From Candidatus Altimarinota bacterium (GTDB lineage: Bacteria; Patescibacteriota; Gracilibacteria; BD1-5; UBA6164), in contig JAQTWV010000002.1 in NCBI GenBank assembly GCA_028689115.1, forward strand, positions 1-64,000: 64,000 nucleotides of DNA, given 5' to 3'. This document shows positions 63,603 to 64,000 of this stretch, one piece after another. Under the pieces are notes generated by a model. That model searched no databases. It had not been told where the DNA came from and saw only the letters and a program-made list of their open reading frames with translations. The stretch's first letter is position 1, and every line of letters starts with the position of its first letter. A program made the position numbers and the translations under genes.

Positions 63603-63637
63603 AAAAATATCAATCATTAATGATTGATATTTTTTTA
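63601..63637 (+). terminator. palindromic terminator after tyrS
   Basis: ATATCAATCATTAATGATTGATAT with flanking A7/T7 runs. Confidence 0.9.
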
Positions 63638-63705
63638 TGCAATTTTTGTAATTATAAAATTTGTATGGTATTATTTATTATACCTTATAAATTTATTATT
63701 TAAAT

Positions 63706-64000
63706 ATGAATAAAAGTCTTAATAAAAAATCAATTATTATACTGAGTGTTTCAGTATTGTTAATTGTTTTGGTTTACCTTATATTTTCATTTACTAAAAG
63801 TAAACAATTAGAAACAACAGATATTAATACTGAAACTAATTCAGGTATTGTTGAAGATATTATTAATAGTGGTACATGAATTAATGATAAAACTTTAGAT
63901 TCAGTAGATAATAGTCTTAGTGCTGAAGAAATAAAAAAAATAGAAATAATAAAATCTATTAACGAAGCTTGAAATACTTGAAATACTAATATTTGTGAAA
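63706..64000 (+). CDS. membrane-anchored protein, truncated by window end
   Basis: 98 codons visible, open at the window end. A short basic start (MNKSLNKKS), one hydrophobic segment (IIILSVSVLLIVLVYLIFSF) and an acidic Thr/Asn/Ser-rich extracellular stretch. With three TGA-encoded glycines it is native. Probably another anchored surface protein; the domain that defines it is beyond the window. Confidence 0.65.

Noticed and set aside
1-64000. CRISPR arrays, IS elements or prophage
   Set aside because: No regularly spaced repeat array, transposase, integrase or phage structural gene was seen; the holin-like protein at 4792-5187 belongs to a general bacterial family.
1-64000. Mycoplasma-type code (UGA=Trp)
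   Set aside because: TGA falls at conserved glycines, and tryptophans at conserved sites (for example in NrdB and SecA) are TGG.

Overview
This window comes from a very AT-rich bacterial genome that reads UGA as glycine (genetic code 25). Reading frames that look broken under the standard code become continuous, full-length, well-conserved proteins when TGA is read as Gly. The TGA codons fall on invariant glycines: the RNase HII GVDEAGRG motif, the ComM and HflX Walker A loops, HEFGH of the M3 peptidase, and the glycyl-radical glycine of the class III ribonucleotide reductase. This code, the AT richness, the lack of Shine-Dalgarno sequences before most genes and the many unusual surface proteins point to Absconditabacteria (SR1) or Gracilibacteria (BD1-5), within the CPR/Patescibacteria. 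I cannot separate the two from this window. All coordinates below use TGA=Gly.

Layout. 1-560: 5S rRNA, tRNA-Arg(UCU), tRNA-Val(UAC) and a duplicated tRNA-Val 3' end. 619-7640: a sugar-isomerase-like TIM barrel, then a long minus-strand operon (ybeY, PrgI, TraC-N domain, VirB2-like pilin, small membrane proteins, secG, an insert-bearing family 5 substrate-binding protein, a polytopic membrane protein). 7.7-8.0 kb: a candidate structured RNA. 8.0-14.7 kb: ferredoxin, a pseudopilin and large secreted proteins. 14.8-26 kb: AMMECR1, lspA, mtaB, an RNase HII-QueH fusion, a PKD-domain membrane protein and secA. 26-37 kb: ruvA, rmuC and a ribonucleotide-reduction block (nrdA, nrdD split into two genes, a radical SAM enzyme, nrdG, nrdR, nrdB, trxB). 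38-50 kb: hflX, a DAHP synthase behind a Phe-rich attenuator leader, glycosyltransferases, a PHP phosphoesterase, a TrmB-like regulator, a pilin-like protein, holB, comM and a CsaB-like pyruvyl transferase. 50.6-60 kb: modular surface proteins (thrombospondin type 1 and FISUMP domains, a duplicated N-terminal cassette, a beta-helix pilin-like protein), an alkyltransferase domain, ung, an M3 peptidase and pgsA. 60-64 kb: tsaD, a winged-helix regulator, a HIT protein, tyrS and a truncated gene at the edge.

How the genes fit together. The cell can make deoxynucleotides aerobically (NrdAB with TrxB) and anaerobically (NrdD/NrdG), with NrdR and candidate NrdR boxes linking the two. TsaD makes t6A37 in tRNA and MtaB would methylthiolate it. 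SecA, SecG and LspA serve a large exported proteome of pilin-like, lipoprotein and adhesin-like proteins, as expected for a host-attached or predatory lifestyle.

Three genes stand out as foreign: 16587-16769, 38052-38345 and pgsA at 56280-57026. They use only GGN for glycine, have clear Shine-Dalgarno sequences and sit next to compact terminators. In the second, tandem TGA codons that would be stops in the standard code lie inside the terminator hairpin. The most interesting items are the split NrdD whose radical glycine is a UGA codon, the Phe-rich attenuator, the RNase HII-QueH fusion, the standard-code-like genes, palindromic terminators that encode the C-termini of both converging genes, and the candidate small RNAs.
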